Program-made: the position numbers and the translations under genes
In this document: positions 35,601-43,823 of the stretch, one piece after another
Layout: each line of letters opens with the position of its first letter
Position numbering within the stretch: the first letter of the stretch is position 1
Assembly (NCBI GenBank): GCA_964623265.1
Contig: CAZUTK010000001.1
Location: forward strand, 29,466-93,465
Origin: CAZUTK01 sp964623265
GTDB taxonomy: Bacteria > Electryoneota > B3-LCP
Length of the DNA stretch: 64,000 nt
Direction: 5' to 3'
The notes under the pieces: model-generated
Seen by the model: only the letters and a program-made list of their open reading frames with translations
What the model was told of the DNA's origin: nothing
Database searches by the model: none

Positions 35601-36376
35601 AAGGTAGTCAGGTACGGATTCGACTGGTAATTTTCATTGATGACGATGATATATTTGCCGCGCGCGGCTTCCGCCGCCAGAGGCGTCGCCGTATTGAACT
35701 GGCTCAAATTATCAATCATCTTCTGATACAGAGGAGCGAAAGCCTGCGACGTCATTGTGAAATGAGTCTTCACGTTCTCCGTTGAAGGCGCAGTCGTCTT
35801 CACTTCGATTTCGAGATGAGTCGCCAGCAACAGTTCGCGCGTAACCGGATCGTAGCGCAGCGGGTAGATGGCAATCGGAGCTACGCGGTAATCCTTGAAA
35901 ATGGCGGGGGAGAAGGCCTCAGCCCAGACCGCCGGATAGATATCGTCCGTCGCGGATCCCAAATTCGGGGGAGGAACACTACCTTCGATGGGCTCCGCCA
36001 GATAGGGATTTTCACAGGGAAACGACTGGAAACGGACCGCCTTCACGACGACTTCCACCGCGCGATCCGGAGGAATCGCCAGAATTCTACCGATGGCGGG
36101 CAACTCAGGATAGCCCGGAAGGGTGGTGGTTCCCGCGTCGTTCAGGGTGGCTTTGACTCGGAGTTCTCCATCCTGTTGCACCGTTTCCAGCCAGAAACCG
36201 GGGCATTCGATCGTGAGAGTGCTGCCGGCAGCATCGCTTTTCAAGATTTCGGCGGTCCAGGGCGTCCCCGGGAAGGACTGGGGATTGCCCAGCCAGACTG
36301 CGGGGGATGATCCGGCGGCAGCGCCGACCGTAAGAGGCAGCAGATACAGACTGATGAGCAAGACTTTCAAATTCAT
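32612..36376 (-). CDS. Gingipain-family (C25) protein with T9SS-like sorting domain, catalytic His apparently missing
   Basis: A 1254-residue exported protein. Signal peptide MNLKVLLISLYLLPLTVGAAAG, then an N-terminal C25-like prodomain, the C25 peptidase domain (about 215-600), several Ig-like and CARDB-like modules (about 640-900), a further beta domain and a sorting domain. The sorting domain starts FEVPQPNPANSSTTLRFTLP and ends KAVQKVLILK. The nucleophile Cys is in SIVCNTGNF, but the loop that carries the catalytic His in gingipains (YIGHG) reads YRGWA here, followed by NGWQYP. The protein may be inactive or use another His. A putative promoter lies upstream. Confidence 0.85.
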   Translation of the reverse strand: MNLKVLLISLYLLPLTVGAAAGSSPAVWLGNPQSFPGTPWTAEILKSDAAGSTLTIECPGFWLETVQQDGELRVKATLNDAGTTTLPGYPELPAIGRILAIPPDRAVEVVVKAVRFQSFPCENPYLAEPIEGSVPPPNLGSATDDIYPAVWAEAFSPAIFKDYRVAPIAIYPLRYDPVTRELLLATHLEIEVKTTAPSTENVKTHFTMTSQAFAPLYQKMIDNLSQFNTATPLAAEAARGKYIIVINENYQSNPYLTTFMTWKRELGYQVILKTIISSTTKEEITEMIRAEYYAGDAPLDYVLLIGDTVDPIKIPTYTIIKPGGGEYDPTDHPYSMLEGLDYFPDVMVGRITAGSDIELSTVLGKSLAYERNPYTANPAWFKKALISAGNYSDQGIAPITPAWTSLWLMDKLYDFGYTQVDTVIYWGPGNPYSYPGTANIQNSINNGVSLVAYRGWADANGWQYPIFDRAAINGLTNGFRLPVMVSIVCNTGNFGHATVNPCFGEAWLRYGTPTNPKGGVAFYGPSDLHTNTKWNNAMYAGFFEGLLEENLYRIGQSAFRAKLELYYGFPENTGINDYTEFYFHVYNILGDPALPIWTDIPAQITLNPPAQIPPGRQLIEATVRRQDGSPLGGAYVSFYKEGEVAAGGIANGEGRVAVQIQPLTAGTLTATASMQNCKPVQVSVAVQISDFPVGISAVNVNENGFLKTGESSEVKVRLRNFGDVTLNNLQAVLAESDPFVIVEDSLATIASLTPTGEADASFFVSLSGAALQGHVVEFTLDLSDGAHTTDAKFILPVEGLQFIPIEVSLAGGSLEPGNTAQVRLFILNAGNLAAQGISGVLTSGSSAVTVLTGQSGFPALPPNALGMSSETFSLQVSPTAAKGQQVILNLALTTSGGFHQNAALPLQLGQAASSDPLGPDSYGYYAYDDTDQGYASAPTFDWIELDPEFGGAGASYHPLDDDASAVVELPFPFTYYGASYDTITICSNGWISMGSTWMANFRNWNMPSALGPPALIAAFWDDLKPDTSLSPSIRVFTRHDAVQGRYVIEWSRAVNRRNYETPPLWKEETFEIILLDPLQHPTATGDGDILFQYLVVHDVDDENNYATVGIEDEGHRRALQYAYSGNYSSAAARLENQRAIRFSTNPPGNTDGSGKGVSSLTNVRFEVPQPNPANSSTTLRFTLPRDGIVQLKLYDTQGRRVATLLHAALPAGFHRCELNGASLPSGLYFAVLEFVESSGANPSGKAVQKVLILK

Positions 36377-36412
36377 GGATTCCTCGGGCTCGATTTTACA
36401 GCTGCAGAGTAT

Positions 36413-36441
36413 AAAATAACAAAATCACGCTGCCGGATCAA
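36413..36441 (-). promoter_or_regulatory. Possible sigma-70 promoter for the C25-like gene
   Basis: On the minus strand, TTGATC (plus-strand 36441-36436) and TATTTT (36418-36413) are separated by exactly 17 bases, 36-64 bases upstream of the ATG. The match to consensus is moderate. Confidence 0.35.
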
Positions 36442-36470
36442 GACTTTTTTTTCGCTGTATTTGCAGCGTG
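36426..36470. repeat. Inverted repeat in divergent spacer
   Basis: CACGCTGC at 36426-36433 is repeated inverted as GCAGCGTG at 36463-36470, with a T-rich 29-base spacer. It lies between two divergently transcribed genes and overlaps the possible promoter of the C25-like gene. It may be an operator; chance cannot be excluded. Confidence 0.3.
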
Positions 36471-36503
36471 CATTTGATCAACAAAAACTTCAATAGGTAA
36501 CTC

Positions 36504-37589
36504 TTGAGAATCTCCATCGCTTTATATACTTCCGCGCACGGCTATGGCCATGCCACCCGGTGTTACGAAGTCGCCCGGCAAATTATCAAACAACATCCGG
36601 ATGCTTTCGTCTTTTTTGTGAGTCCGGTGCCGGAGCGCATCTTCTCCTTGCAGGTCTATCCCCGCATTCAGTGGCGCTGCGTCAAGCTGGATGTGGGCGT
36701 CCGTCAGAAGGACGGCTTCAGCGTGGATTTTCCCGGAACGCTGGAAGAGTTGCGGCAGCTGGAGCAAAACGCGAAGGAGCGGGTCGAACAGGAGGCGGCG
36801 TTTCTCGCTGAAAACCGCGTGCGAGTCGTGCTCAGCGATCTGCCTCATCTCGCCTTCGAGGCGGCGGAACGTGCGGGAATCCCGTCGCTGGGATTGTCCA
36901 ATTTCACTTGGGATTGGATCTACTCCGCATACGTTGCGAAGCATCCCGACTTCGCCCGCATCATTGGCAGCCTGCGATCCGCCTATCAGAAGGCTCAGAC
37001 TCTCCTTCGACTCCCTTTAAGCCCCCGAATGTCGGGATTTCGCCACATTCTGCCCATTCCGCTGATCGCCCGCAAGTCCGAGATCGGCGCACAAACTGCC
37101 CGCGAACGCCTCGGCATCCGGCAAGATGACATCGTCGTGCTGTTTTCGTTCGGCGGGTTCGGCGCCGACCTGCGCGTAGAACCGGTGAAAAACGACAGGA
37201 TCGTCTTTCTCAGCACGGATCCTTCCCCGCAGCCGGGCGAACCGTTCCGGCACCTGACGGACGCGATGCTTGCAAGGCTGGAATTGAGGTATCCGGACCT
37301 CGTCGCGGCGGCGGATGCGGTGCTTTCCAAGCCGGGGTACGGAATTGTCTCCGAGTGCATCGCGAACCGCACCGCGCTTTTCTATTTAAGTCGGAAGTCG
37401 TTTCGAGAATATCCGGTGCTCGTGAAGGAAATGAAGAAATACCTGCCTTGTCAACGAATCACCCGCCGCAGTCTCGCCGATGGTTCCTGGGGTGAGTGGT
37501 TGCAGACCTTCAAGGCGCGCCCGCAGTTCCCGGATGTTGCACTCGACGGCGCCGAAAAAGCGGCGCAGATCGTGTTGGAAGCAGCATGA
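36504..37589 (+). CDS. Glycosyltransferase, family 28/arabinokinase-N-terminal type
   Basis: A 361-residue GT-B-fold protein. The N-terminal SAHGYGHATRCYEVARQI is the glycosyltransferase 28/MurG-type opening, also found in the N-terminal domain of plant arabinokinases. The sugar-nucleotide region in the second half is short: VLFSFGGFGADL and the VLSKPGYGIVSECIANRTALFYLSR segment with the conserved Gly-Tyr-Gly and Glu. Start is TTG at 36504 with AGGTAA upstream. It is the first plus-strand gene of the window and stands alone, divergent from the C25-like gene. Donor and acceptor are unknown. Confidence 0.82.
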   Translation: MRISIALYTSAHGYGHATRCYEVARQIIKQHPDAFVFFVSPVPERIFSLQVYPRIQWRCVKLDVGVRQKDGFSVDFPGTLEELRQLEQNAKERVEQEAAFLAENRVRVVLSDLPHLAFEAAERAGIPSLGLSNFTWDWIYSAYVAKHPDFARIIGSLRSAYQKAQTLLRLPLSPRMSGFRHILPIPLIARKSEIGAQTARERLGIRQDDIVVLFSFGGFGADLRVEPVKNDRIVFLSTDPSPQPGEPFRHLTDAMLARLELRYPDLVAAADAVLSKPGYGIVSECIANRTALFYLSRKSFREYPVLVKEMKKYLPCQRITRRSLADGSWGEWLQTFKARPQFPDVALDGAEKAAQIVLEAA

Positions 37590-37661
37590 TAAGAGCCGCA
37601 AAACGAATATATGGGGATGAAAAAGCGGGTGGTTTCTTGAAGGAGATGCGGCAGGGTGACG

Positions 37662-38039
37662 TTATGATTCCTGAATTGCCCCCGAATCCATTAAGCTCTT
37701 CACAGCCGCGATGATTTTATCCGAGGAGAAAGGCTTCTTAATGAACAGCCTGGCACCGCATTCCAGAGCTTCCTCCGCCTGCTTTCGGTAAGGAGCGCCG
37801 GTAATGACGATGATTTTCGATTGCGGTTTCCGCTTCATGATTTCGCGAGTGGCTTCAATTCCGGTCATCCTCGGCATCAAGATGTCCATCACGATCACAT
37901 CGTAATCCGCATCGGATGCCAGTTTCACTCCTTGATATCCGTCGTATGCGGTATCCACCGTCCAGTTTTCCAGCCGAAAAAGTTCCGCCAGATAGCTGCA
38001 AATGCTCTCTTCGTCGTCTACCACGAGTATGCGGGGCAT
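37662..38039 (-). CDS. Stand-alone response regulator receiver (CheY-like)
   Basis: A 125-residue receiver domain with no output domain. The acidic pair is in VVDDEES near residue 8, the phosphorylated Asp is in VMDILMPRM near residue 52, the switch Thr in VITGAP, and the conserved Lys in FIKKPFSS. It signals by protein contacts rather than DNA binding. A strong GGAGG precedes the ATG. No histidine kinase is adjacent. Confidence 0.93.
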   Translation of the reverse strand: MPRILVVDDEESICSYLAELFRLENWTVDTAYDGYQGVKLASDADYDVIVMDILMPRMTGIEATREIMKRKPQSKIIVITGAPYRKQAEEALECGARLFIKKPFSSDKIIAAVKSLMDSGAIQES

Positions 38040-38223
38040 CTGAGGTCACCTCCAGGATGAATTGAAGATTCCGAGGCGATCCAAGCACAGCCGAAGGGGT
38101 CCGATCTCACTGGAATCCCCCTATCGCCATTGCATTTGTAAGCAAAATATGCGCCATTCAATACAATTATTTAATATCATTAGAGATACACAAAGCAGCT
38201 GCGCGTGGGACCTCCGCAATGGA

Positions 38224-38685
38224 TCAATTTGGAACGCCGGAATTGCAATGATGCCCGCGTTTGAAATAGTCCCGCAAGATCAAGGGGTGGTCAAAGACGA
38301 TTCCTTCCGGCAGTGCGGATTCCGGAAAAACGCCGATATCTTGAGCATCATCTCCAGCGCGAGGCACTCCCAGCCCGTCCGCGGTGAAAACTGTGCTGAT
38401 GGTATGCTGGCGGGGATCGCGCGCCGGATCGGAATACACTCCGAAGAGGCGGAGTCGGGTCAATTCCAAACCCGTCTCCTCGACGGCTTCGCGCCGTGCG
38501 GCGTCTTCGACCGTCTCATAGTAGTCCACGAACCCTCCGGGGATCGCCCACCCGTAAGGAGGATTTTTACGCTGGATTAGAATGATGCCGCCCTGCACAC
38601 GGATGATAATGTCCACAACCGGTTTGGGATGTTCATACGTTTCCCACTCATAACCGCAATGAGGACAACGAACGACTTTCTTCAT
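38224..38685 (-). CDS. Nudix hydrolase with N-terminal zinc ribbon
   Basis: A 153-residue protein. An N-terminal CPHCGYEW half-ribbon precedes the Nudix domain; only one Cys pair is visible, so zinc binding is uncertain. The Nudix box GGFVDYYETVEDAARREAVEETGLEL has the expected G, E, REUXEE and G positions. The preceding GWAIPGGFV strand is typical of ADP-ribose or nucleotide pyrophosphatases. The exact substrate is not predictable. GGAAG stands just before the ATG. Confidence 0.9.
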   Translation of the reverse strand: MKKVVRCPHCGYEWETYEHPKPVVDIIIRVQGGIILIQRKNPPYGWAIPGGFVDYYETVEDAARREAVEETGLELTRLRLFGVYSDPARDPRQHTISTVFTADGLGVPRAGDDAQDIGVFPESALPEGIVFDHPLILRDYFKRGHHCNSGVPN

Positions 38686-38852
38686 CTTCCATTCCCGAAA
38701 CGATTCCTTAATATATTCGGTTTTCCCTGATTATCAAGCGATTTCACAATCATCTTTTACGGGATCGCCGCCTTCAAGCAGCCCAGATGAGGTTTTACGC
38801 GGATGAATCCGGCAGAAATCCTGAAGAAAACCGTCACCTTTCTTAATAATAC

Positions 38853-38881
38853 TTGACATCGTGATAAAAAAGCATTATAAT
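38853..38881 (+). promoter_or_regulatory. Perfect consensus sigma-70 promoter
   Basis: TTGACA (38853-38858), a 17-base spacer and TATAAT (38876-38881) match the vegetative consensus at every position. Transcription should start near 38888, so the in-frame ATG at 38887 cannot be the start and the ATG at 38923 follows a leader of about 35 bases. Confidence 0.85.
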
Positions 38882-38922
38882 AAAGAATGCAACATACTAT
38901 GATGCCTGAAAGCGAGGCCGCT

Positions 38923-40551
38923 ATGAAGAAGAAGACAGCGACTGCAAGATGTGGCGTATTTTCTGTCGCCCTGCTGATTCTGATTTTCATCACCGCGACA
39001 CCCAGCTATGCGATCTGGCATACCGTATTGAGTGAGCACTTTTCGGGCAGTCCGCTCTCCTGGCCTTGGGGAAATTGGACGATTTACCCCAATCGTCCCC
39101 CGCAGGGCAGTGGTCCCCCTTATTCTTGGGGTATTCAGGACTATATCTTCAAGAGCAACGGCATTGACAACCACAGCCTCTGGTGCGTGGGACAGCCGAA
39201 TGCTCTGGACCCGGAATTCGACAATTACCCCGCCAATACCAATTCCTGGGCGAAATGGGGACCGATCAATCTGAGCAGTGCGGTGGCGGCTCGCGCCAAT
39301 TTCTGGTACTTTTATGAGACTGAACCGGTTCAGGATTACGTCCGCTGGGGTGCATATCCTTCGAACACCTTCAATATGTATGAGGCGGGACGCAGAAGCG
39401 GCTATGCGAATCCACAATGGTACAGCTCTTATGTGGATTTCGACAGCCTGGAAAACGGCACCATCAGCCTTTTGGGGCAGAGCGCGGTGTATGTGCTATT
39501 CAATTTCGTCAGCGACGGCGATGCTCAGGTTTTTACCGGGGCTTTCATAGATGAGATCAGCATTGCCTGGGACGACGGCATCTTCGATTTGCTCGTCCAG
39601 ACAACCGGATTTGCGAATCCCGATTCCAGTCCTGCGGCGATCGCGTTCGTAGGGGATACAATCCGCTTCCACCTGCATTGGGCGGCGGAAGGGACGGGGT
39701 TGACCCCGCTGTTCAACATCACCTGCCGGTTGGACGGGCAGCTGATCTACAGCGAACGGCGCAACATAGACATCGGCGATAATCAAGTGGTGGGCGCGGA
39801 TACCTATTCCGATCTCTGGGTCGTCACACCGGATTCGCACACGGTGGAATGGATGCTAGATGCCTCTCTGGAGATCGCCGAAGCCTCAGAAAGCAATAAC
39901 GACACGACCCTGGCGTTTCTCCCTGAATTCCACAACGTGCCTCCCTGGATCGAGGTGCTGCGCCCCACCTGGGGAGATACTGCCGCTCAGATGTTTGTGA
40001 TCCGCTGGCAGGATGAGGATCCGGACAACAACGCCCATATAAACCTGTACTGGAACTTCGACACACTGAGCACCAACGGCATTCCTATCCCGGGCGCAGC
40101 GGGAATCCTCGAAGACGACGAAGCGGACAGTTTCCTCTGGAATATCTCGTCTCTGCCGGAAGGACCCATCTGGGTGCTGGCGATGATCGAAGATGGTTCT
40201 GAACCGTATTTCGATTATAGTTCCGGCCCTCTGATTGTAGACCACGACTGGGTAACCGCTCCGCCCTGGAACATCCCGACCACGCCAATGGATTTTTCGA
40301 TCCAGAGCGTCTATCCCAATCCCTTCAACTCCGAGACGGTGATCCGCGTCGCTGTACCCCGAGCCGCCGACATTGAATTGAAGGTCTTCGATCCGCTGGG
40401 CAGGCAGGTCGCCTCGCCTTACCGTGGATGGATCGAATCCGGCATGCACGATATCCGCTGGACGCCGGAGGGGATTCCTTCGGGATTGTATCTGATCGAA
40501 CTCGACGCACAGAACATTCTACTGCGCGCCAAAGCGATATATCTAAGGTAA
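38923..40551 (+). CDS. Secreted protein with T9SS-like C-terminal sorting domain
   Basis: A 542-residue exported protein. The start at 38923 is set by a GAGG five bases upstream and by the promoter, which begins transcription near the earlier ATG. Signal peptide: MKKKTATARCGVFSVALLILIFITATPSYA. The first domain (about 30-220) resembles a concanavalin- or cleaved-adhesin-like beta sandwich, the next are Ig-like and CARDB-like (SHTVEWMLDASLEIAEASESNND). The last about 80 residues begin SIQSVYPNPFNSETVIRVAVP and hold ELKVFDPLGRQVA, a type IX sorting signature. The strong promoter suggests abundant expression. Ligand unknown. Confidence 0.85.
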   Translation: MKKKTATARCGVFSVALLILIFITATPSYAIWHTVLSEHFSGSPLSWPWGNWTIYPNRPPQGSGPPYSWGIQDYIFKSNGIDNHSLWCVGQPNALDPEFDNYPANTNSWAKWGPINLSSAVAARANFWYFYETEPVQDYVRWGAYPSNTFNMYEAGRRSGYANPQWYSSYVDFDSLENGTISLLGQSAVYVLFNFVSDGDAQVFTGAFIDEISIAWDDGIFDLLVQTTGFANPDSSPAAIAFVGDTIRFHLHWAAEGTGLTPLFNITCRLDGQLIYSERRNIDIGDNQVVGADTYSDLWVVTPDSHTVEWMLDASLEIAEASESNNDTTLAFLPEFHNVPPWIEVLRPTWGDTAAQMFVIRWQDEDPDNNAHINLYWNFDTLSTNGIPIPGAAGILEDDEADSFLWNISSLPEGPIWVLAMIEDGSEPYFDYSSGPLIVDHDWVTAPPWNIPTTPMDFSIQSVYPNPFNSETVIRVAVPRAADIELKVFDPLGRQVASPYRGWIESGMHDIRWTPEGIPSGLYLIELDAQNILLRAKAIYLR

Positions 40552-40621
40552 ATTCTCGGTCAGTAGGGGTGGGATGCAAGGCGGAGTTGCAAGCCGGTTG
40601 AGTTTATGATATGCAGGGGGT

Positions 40622-42133
40622 TTAAGAATTCTTCCGCAAAAGTTCCTCTTTTAGCCGCGCGAGCTTCGGCGATAGAGCCACCGGATAGATTTCTGGGTTG
40701 CGCAGCCTCTTGAGTTCATCCGGCAAAGCCGCGATTTGCCGGCGCGCGCGTTCCCGGATCACGATCAGAGGTTCCGGATCCTTCACTCTCACGCCATCCT
40801 TCACGCACAGCTGCATCAGCTCTTCATAGCGATTCGCATTTCGCAGGATATATTTCCGGTAAAACTGCTGCCGGTCTATTCCTACGACTTCTTTCCCCTT
40901 CAAAATCGTCTCACCTTCTAAATACAACAGGTCGCCGATCGGCTGCGAATTTTCGTCATAATAGCGCACAGCGATCTTGGGGCCCGGATCCGTAGTCTTG
41001 AAAGGATTCGACGATTGCTTCAACTTCGGAATCCAGCCGGTCTCTGTGCGCAAAGCGGTCAATTTATATACTCCGGACAGAGCGGGCGCATCGCGTGACG
41101 TAATCAGATTGGTGCCCACTCCCCAGCTGTTGATCCGGGCGCCCTGGCGTTTGAGATCCGCGATCAAATCTTCGTCCAGTTCATTGGAAGCGACGATCAG
41201 CGGATCTTCGAAACCCGCCGCCGTGATCATTGCGTAAGCCGCTTTGGATAATTTCGCAAGATCTCCGGAGTCGAGGCGGATGGCGACTCTCTGTGGATTC
41301 CCCGCTTCCTTCATTTCCTGAAAAACGCGGATGGCATTGGGCACCCCGCTGGTCAGCGTGTCGTAGGTGTCCACCAGCAGAATCGGAGAATCCGGGTAGA
41401 TTTTCACATACGCTCGAAATGCATCCAGCTCAGACGGAAAGCTCATCACCCAGCTGTGAGCCTGCGTCCCCTTGACGGGGATATCGAAGAGTTTGCCGGC
41501 GAGCACGTTGGACGTGCCGGCACAGCCTCCGATGTAGGCGGCGCGGGAACCCGACAAGCCTCCATCGGGACCCTGCGCGCGGCGCAGCCCGAATTCGCTG
41601 ACCGGATCGTCCCCCGCCACCTGACAGATGCGCGCCGCCTTGGTCGCAATCAGCGTCGGGTAATTGATCGCATTCAGGAGAAACGTCTCCAACAACTGAG
41701 CCTCAAAAAGCGGCCCTTCGACGCGGATCATCGGTTCCAGCGGAAAGACCACCGTTCCTTCCGGCACCGCCCAGATATCGCAACTCGGCCGGAAAGATCG
41801 CAGGGAAGATAAAAAAGATTCGCGGAAACAGCCCGATTCTTTCAGATAACGGATATCGTCGTCTTCGAATTTCAGATTTTCATAGTAATCGAGAAATGCT
41901 TCCAGTCCCGCTGCAACGGCAAAGCCGTTGTGAGGCGGCAGTTCTCGGAAAAAATATTCAAAACATGCGCGCTCCCCACCCTTGCCGGCGCTGTGATATC
42001 CCCCCATCATCGTCAGCTCATACCAATCCGTCAACAGCGCCAGTCCTTCCCGGTGCACCCACCGGAAAAGGAATTCGCTTCCGGCTTCGGCGGAAATCTG
42101 CGATATTTCTTCCTTATTGTGTCGTTCTATCAT
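40622..42133 (-). CDS. pncB: Nicotinate phosphoribosyltransferase
   Basis: A 503-residue enzyme: nicotinate plus PRPP plus ATP to nicotinate mononucleotide. The N-terminus has ALLTDWYELTMMGGYH, the active-site block GTQAHSWVMSFPSE carries the phosphorylated His, and YDTLTSGVPNAIRVF and VAIRLDSGDLAKLSK follow. It is longer than the E. coli form but typical of the group with C-terminal extensions. AAAGGA precedes the ATG. pncA, 45 bases upstream on the same strand, makes its substrate. Confidence 0.95.
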   Translation of the reverse strand: MIERHNKEEISQISAEAGSEFLFRWVHREGLALLTDWYELTMMGGYHSAGKGGERACFEYFFRELPPHNGFAVAAGLEAFLDYYENLKFEDDDIRYLKESGCFRESFLSSLRSFRPSCDIWAVPEGTVVFPLEPMIRVEGPLFEAQLLETFLLNAINYPTLIATKAARICQVAGDDPVSEFGLRRAQGPDGGLSGSRAAYIGGCAGTSNVLAGKLFDIPVKGTQAHSWVMSFPSELDAFRAYVKIYPDSPILLVDTYDTLTSGVPNAIRVFQEMKEAGNPQRVAIRLDSGDLAKLSKAAYAMITAAGFEDPLIVASNELDEDLIADLKRQGARINSWGVGTNLITSRDAPALSGVYKLTALRTETGWIPKLKQSSNPFKTTDPGPKIAVRYYDENSQPIGDLLYLEGETILKGKEVVGIDRQQFYRKYILRNANRYEELMQLCVKDGVRVKDPEPLIVIRERARRQIAALPDELKRLRNPEIYPVALSPKLARLKEELLRKNS

Positions 42134-42178
42134 TGGTCCTTTCCACGCAAAAATGAAATTATCGGTTTTGGGGGATCC

Positions 42179-42775
42179 TTATTTTGCCGCTGATGTGATC
42201 TCGTCGGATTGGATTAAGATGGCACCCTGCTGCTTCATTTCTTCAAATGCGGCTTGCACCGTCCCATCGGGGTGGTTGATCCCCCGCACGCCGTCTTCGA
42301 TCACATAGGTTCGAAAACCCCGCCGCAGAGCATCCAGAGCAGTATTTTTCACGCAGTATTCCGTCGCCAAACCGCAGACGAAAACCCTCTCGATCCCCAG
42401 TCCGCGCAGATCAGCTTCCAATCGAGTCCCTTCAAATCCGCTGTAAGCTTCTCGATTCGGATCCGTTCCTTTATTGATGATGTGCGGATGTTCGGGTATG
42501 TTCAGATCCTCGTGCAGCATCGCTCCCGGCGAGTCCGCCACGCAATGTGGCGGCCAGGATTGATCCATATATTCCGGGTCTTCGCTGAAACTGATGTGCG
42601 AATCCGGATGCCAGTCCCGCGTGAAGAAGACATGTTGAAAATGCGGGACCAGCTTGTTGATCACGGGGATGACTTCAAGACCCGCCGCCACCGGCAGCGC
42701 TCCCCCGGGTAAAAAGTCGTACTGGACATCCACCACGATCAGAGCGTCGCGGGAAGGATCAATTTTCAGAGACAT
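42179..42775 (-). CDS. pncA: Nicotinamidase
   Basis: A 198-residue isochorismatase-fold amidase that converts nicotinamide to nicotinate. The catalytic triad is visible: Asp in VVDVQYDFLPGG, Lys in IINKGTDPN and Cys in LATEYCVKNTA. Metal ligands are in DWHPDSH. The ATG at 42775 has AGGAGG at ideal spacing; the frame extends 15 codons upstream without merit. It precedes pncB by 45 bases, making a two-gene NAD salvage operon. Confidence 0.95.
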   Translation of the reverse strand: MSLKIDPSRDALIVVDVQYDFLPGGALPVAAGLEVIPVINKLVPHFQHVFFTRDWHPDSHISFSEDPEYMDQSWPPHCVADSPGAMLHEDLNIPEHPHIINKGTDPNREAYSGFEGTRLEADLRGLGIERVFVCGLATEYCVKNTALDALRRGFRTYVIEDGVRGINHPDGTVQAAFEEMKQQGAILIQSDEITSAAK

Positions 42776-42860
42776 AGAACCTCCTGCTCTTTTACCCAGT
42801 GATACGATCAAATCCCGCAACGATTAGCATTAAACCATCAAAGCACTCGATCTCGGAGAT

Positions 42861-43457
42861 TTATTTCCCGAGTCGGCGCAAAAACTCGGGATAGATTTTC
42901 CGTTCGCGCGATTCATGCAATGCCGCCTTAGTCTCCTGCACGAAACGAACATCTTCGATGCTGTAAAACGCGTTGGGGTTATGCAGTTGTATGATTTCCA
43001 CCACGTGAGGTATGTCCTGACGCGAAACCAGCATAAAGAGGATTTTCACCTTGCCGTCCCGACCCTCGGCGTCCACGATGGTCACGTGGTAATTTTCCAA
43101 CCGCAGCAGTTGAATTAAATCGGTCGCATCCATCCGCGTGATTACGCGGATCAGCACCGACCCCAACGCCAGTTTCGATTCGATGACCATCCCCACATAA
43201 TTGCCGGTGGCGAAACCCGATGCATAAGCGAGATAACAGAGGGGATTGGCCAGGTTGCGCATGATCTGACCGATGACCAGGATCCAGACCAGCACTTCAA
43301 AGAAGCCCAAGATAGGCGCCAGACTTTTCATCCCCTTGGCGATGGCGATGACGCGGACGGTGCCGATGCTGACATCCACGATCCGAGCCAGAAAAATCAA
43401 GATCGGAAGGATCCCCCAGGTGAAGAGACTCGATTGGAAAAAAGCGGTCACGTCCAT
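42861..43457 (-). CDS. DUF5698/DUF2179 (UPF0316) membrane protein
   Basis: A 198-residue protein with three N-terminal transmembrane helices (LARIVDVSIGTVRVIAIAKG, then the PILGFFEVLVWILVIGQIM segment) and a cytosolic DUF2179 domain in the C-terminal half (RMDATDLIQLLRLENYHVTIVDAEGRDGKVKILFMLV). Members are thought to be small sensors or transporters, with no proven function. GGGAG precedes the ATG. The next gene downstream is pncA. An AhpD-like gene ends three bases upstream. Confidence 0.88.
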   Translation of the reverse strand: MDVTAFFQSSLFTWGILPILIFLARIVDVSIGTVRVIAIAKGMKSLAPILGFFEVLVWILVIGQIMRNLANPLCYLAYASGFATGNYVGMVIESKLALGSVLIRVITRMDATDLIQLLRLENYHVTIVDAEGRDGKVKILFMLVSRQDIPHVVEIIQLHNPNAFYSIEDVRFVQETKAALHESRERKIYPEFLRRLGK

Positions 43458-43460
43458 ATC

Positions 43461-43808
43461 TTACTCCCTTTGCAATTTATCCCACGCCGCAAAAGCGCGC
43501 CGCAGATGCGGAATGACGATAGACCCTCCCACCACCAAGCCGACCGCCATGGCTTCTTCGAATTCCGCATCGCTGATCCCCGCGGCATGGCACTGACCGA
43601 TGTGATAGAGGATGCAGTCGTCGCAGCGCAACACGAGAGAAGCCACCAAACCGAGCAACTCTTTGGTGCGTGCGGGCAATGCCCCGTCGCGATACGCTTG
43701 ATCATCCAGGCTGTAAAATCGTTTGATCGTCTGTCCGCTGTACTTCATGACGATTCGGTTCAATCGTTCGCGCTCGGCTTTGAATTCGTCCATTTGTACC
43801 GTACCCAT
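43461..43808 (-). CDS. Carboxymuconolactone decarboxylase/AhpD-like protein
   Basis: A 115-residue AhpD-fold protein. The redox CxxC and following His are in RCDDCILYHIGQC, so it is probably a thiol peroxidase or redox partner and not a decarboxylase. It starts with an AAGGGG ribosome site and is followed after three bases by the UPF0316 gene. Substrate unknown. Confidence 0.88.
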   Translation of the reverse strand: MGTVQMDEFKAERERLNRIVMKYSGQTIKRFYSLDDQAYRDGALPARTKELLGLVASLVLRCDDCILYHIGQCHAAGISDAEFEEAMAVGLVVGGSIVIPHLRRAFAAWDKLQRE

Positions 43809-43823
43809 CTCAACCCCTTGATT

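Noticed and set aside
38887..38922. ATG at 38887 as the start of the secreted protein
   Set aside because: The promoter places the transcript start at about 38888, after or on this codon.
40552..40621. Terminator between the secreted protein and pncB
   Set aside because: No stem with a T-run was found in the 70-base convergent spacer.
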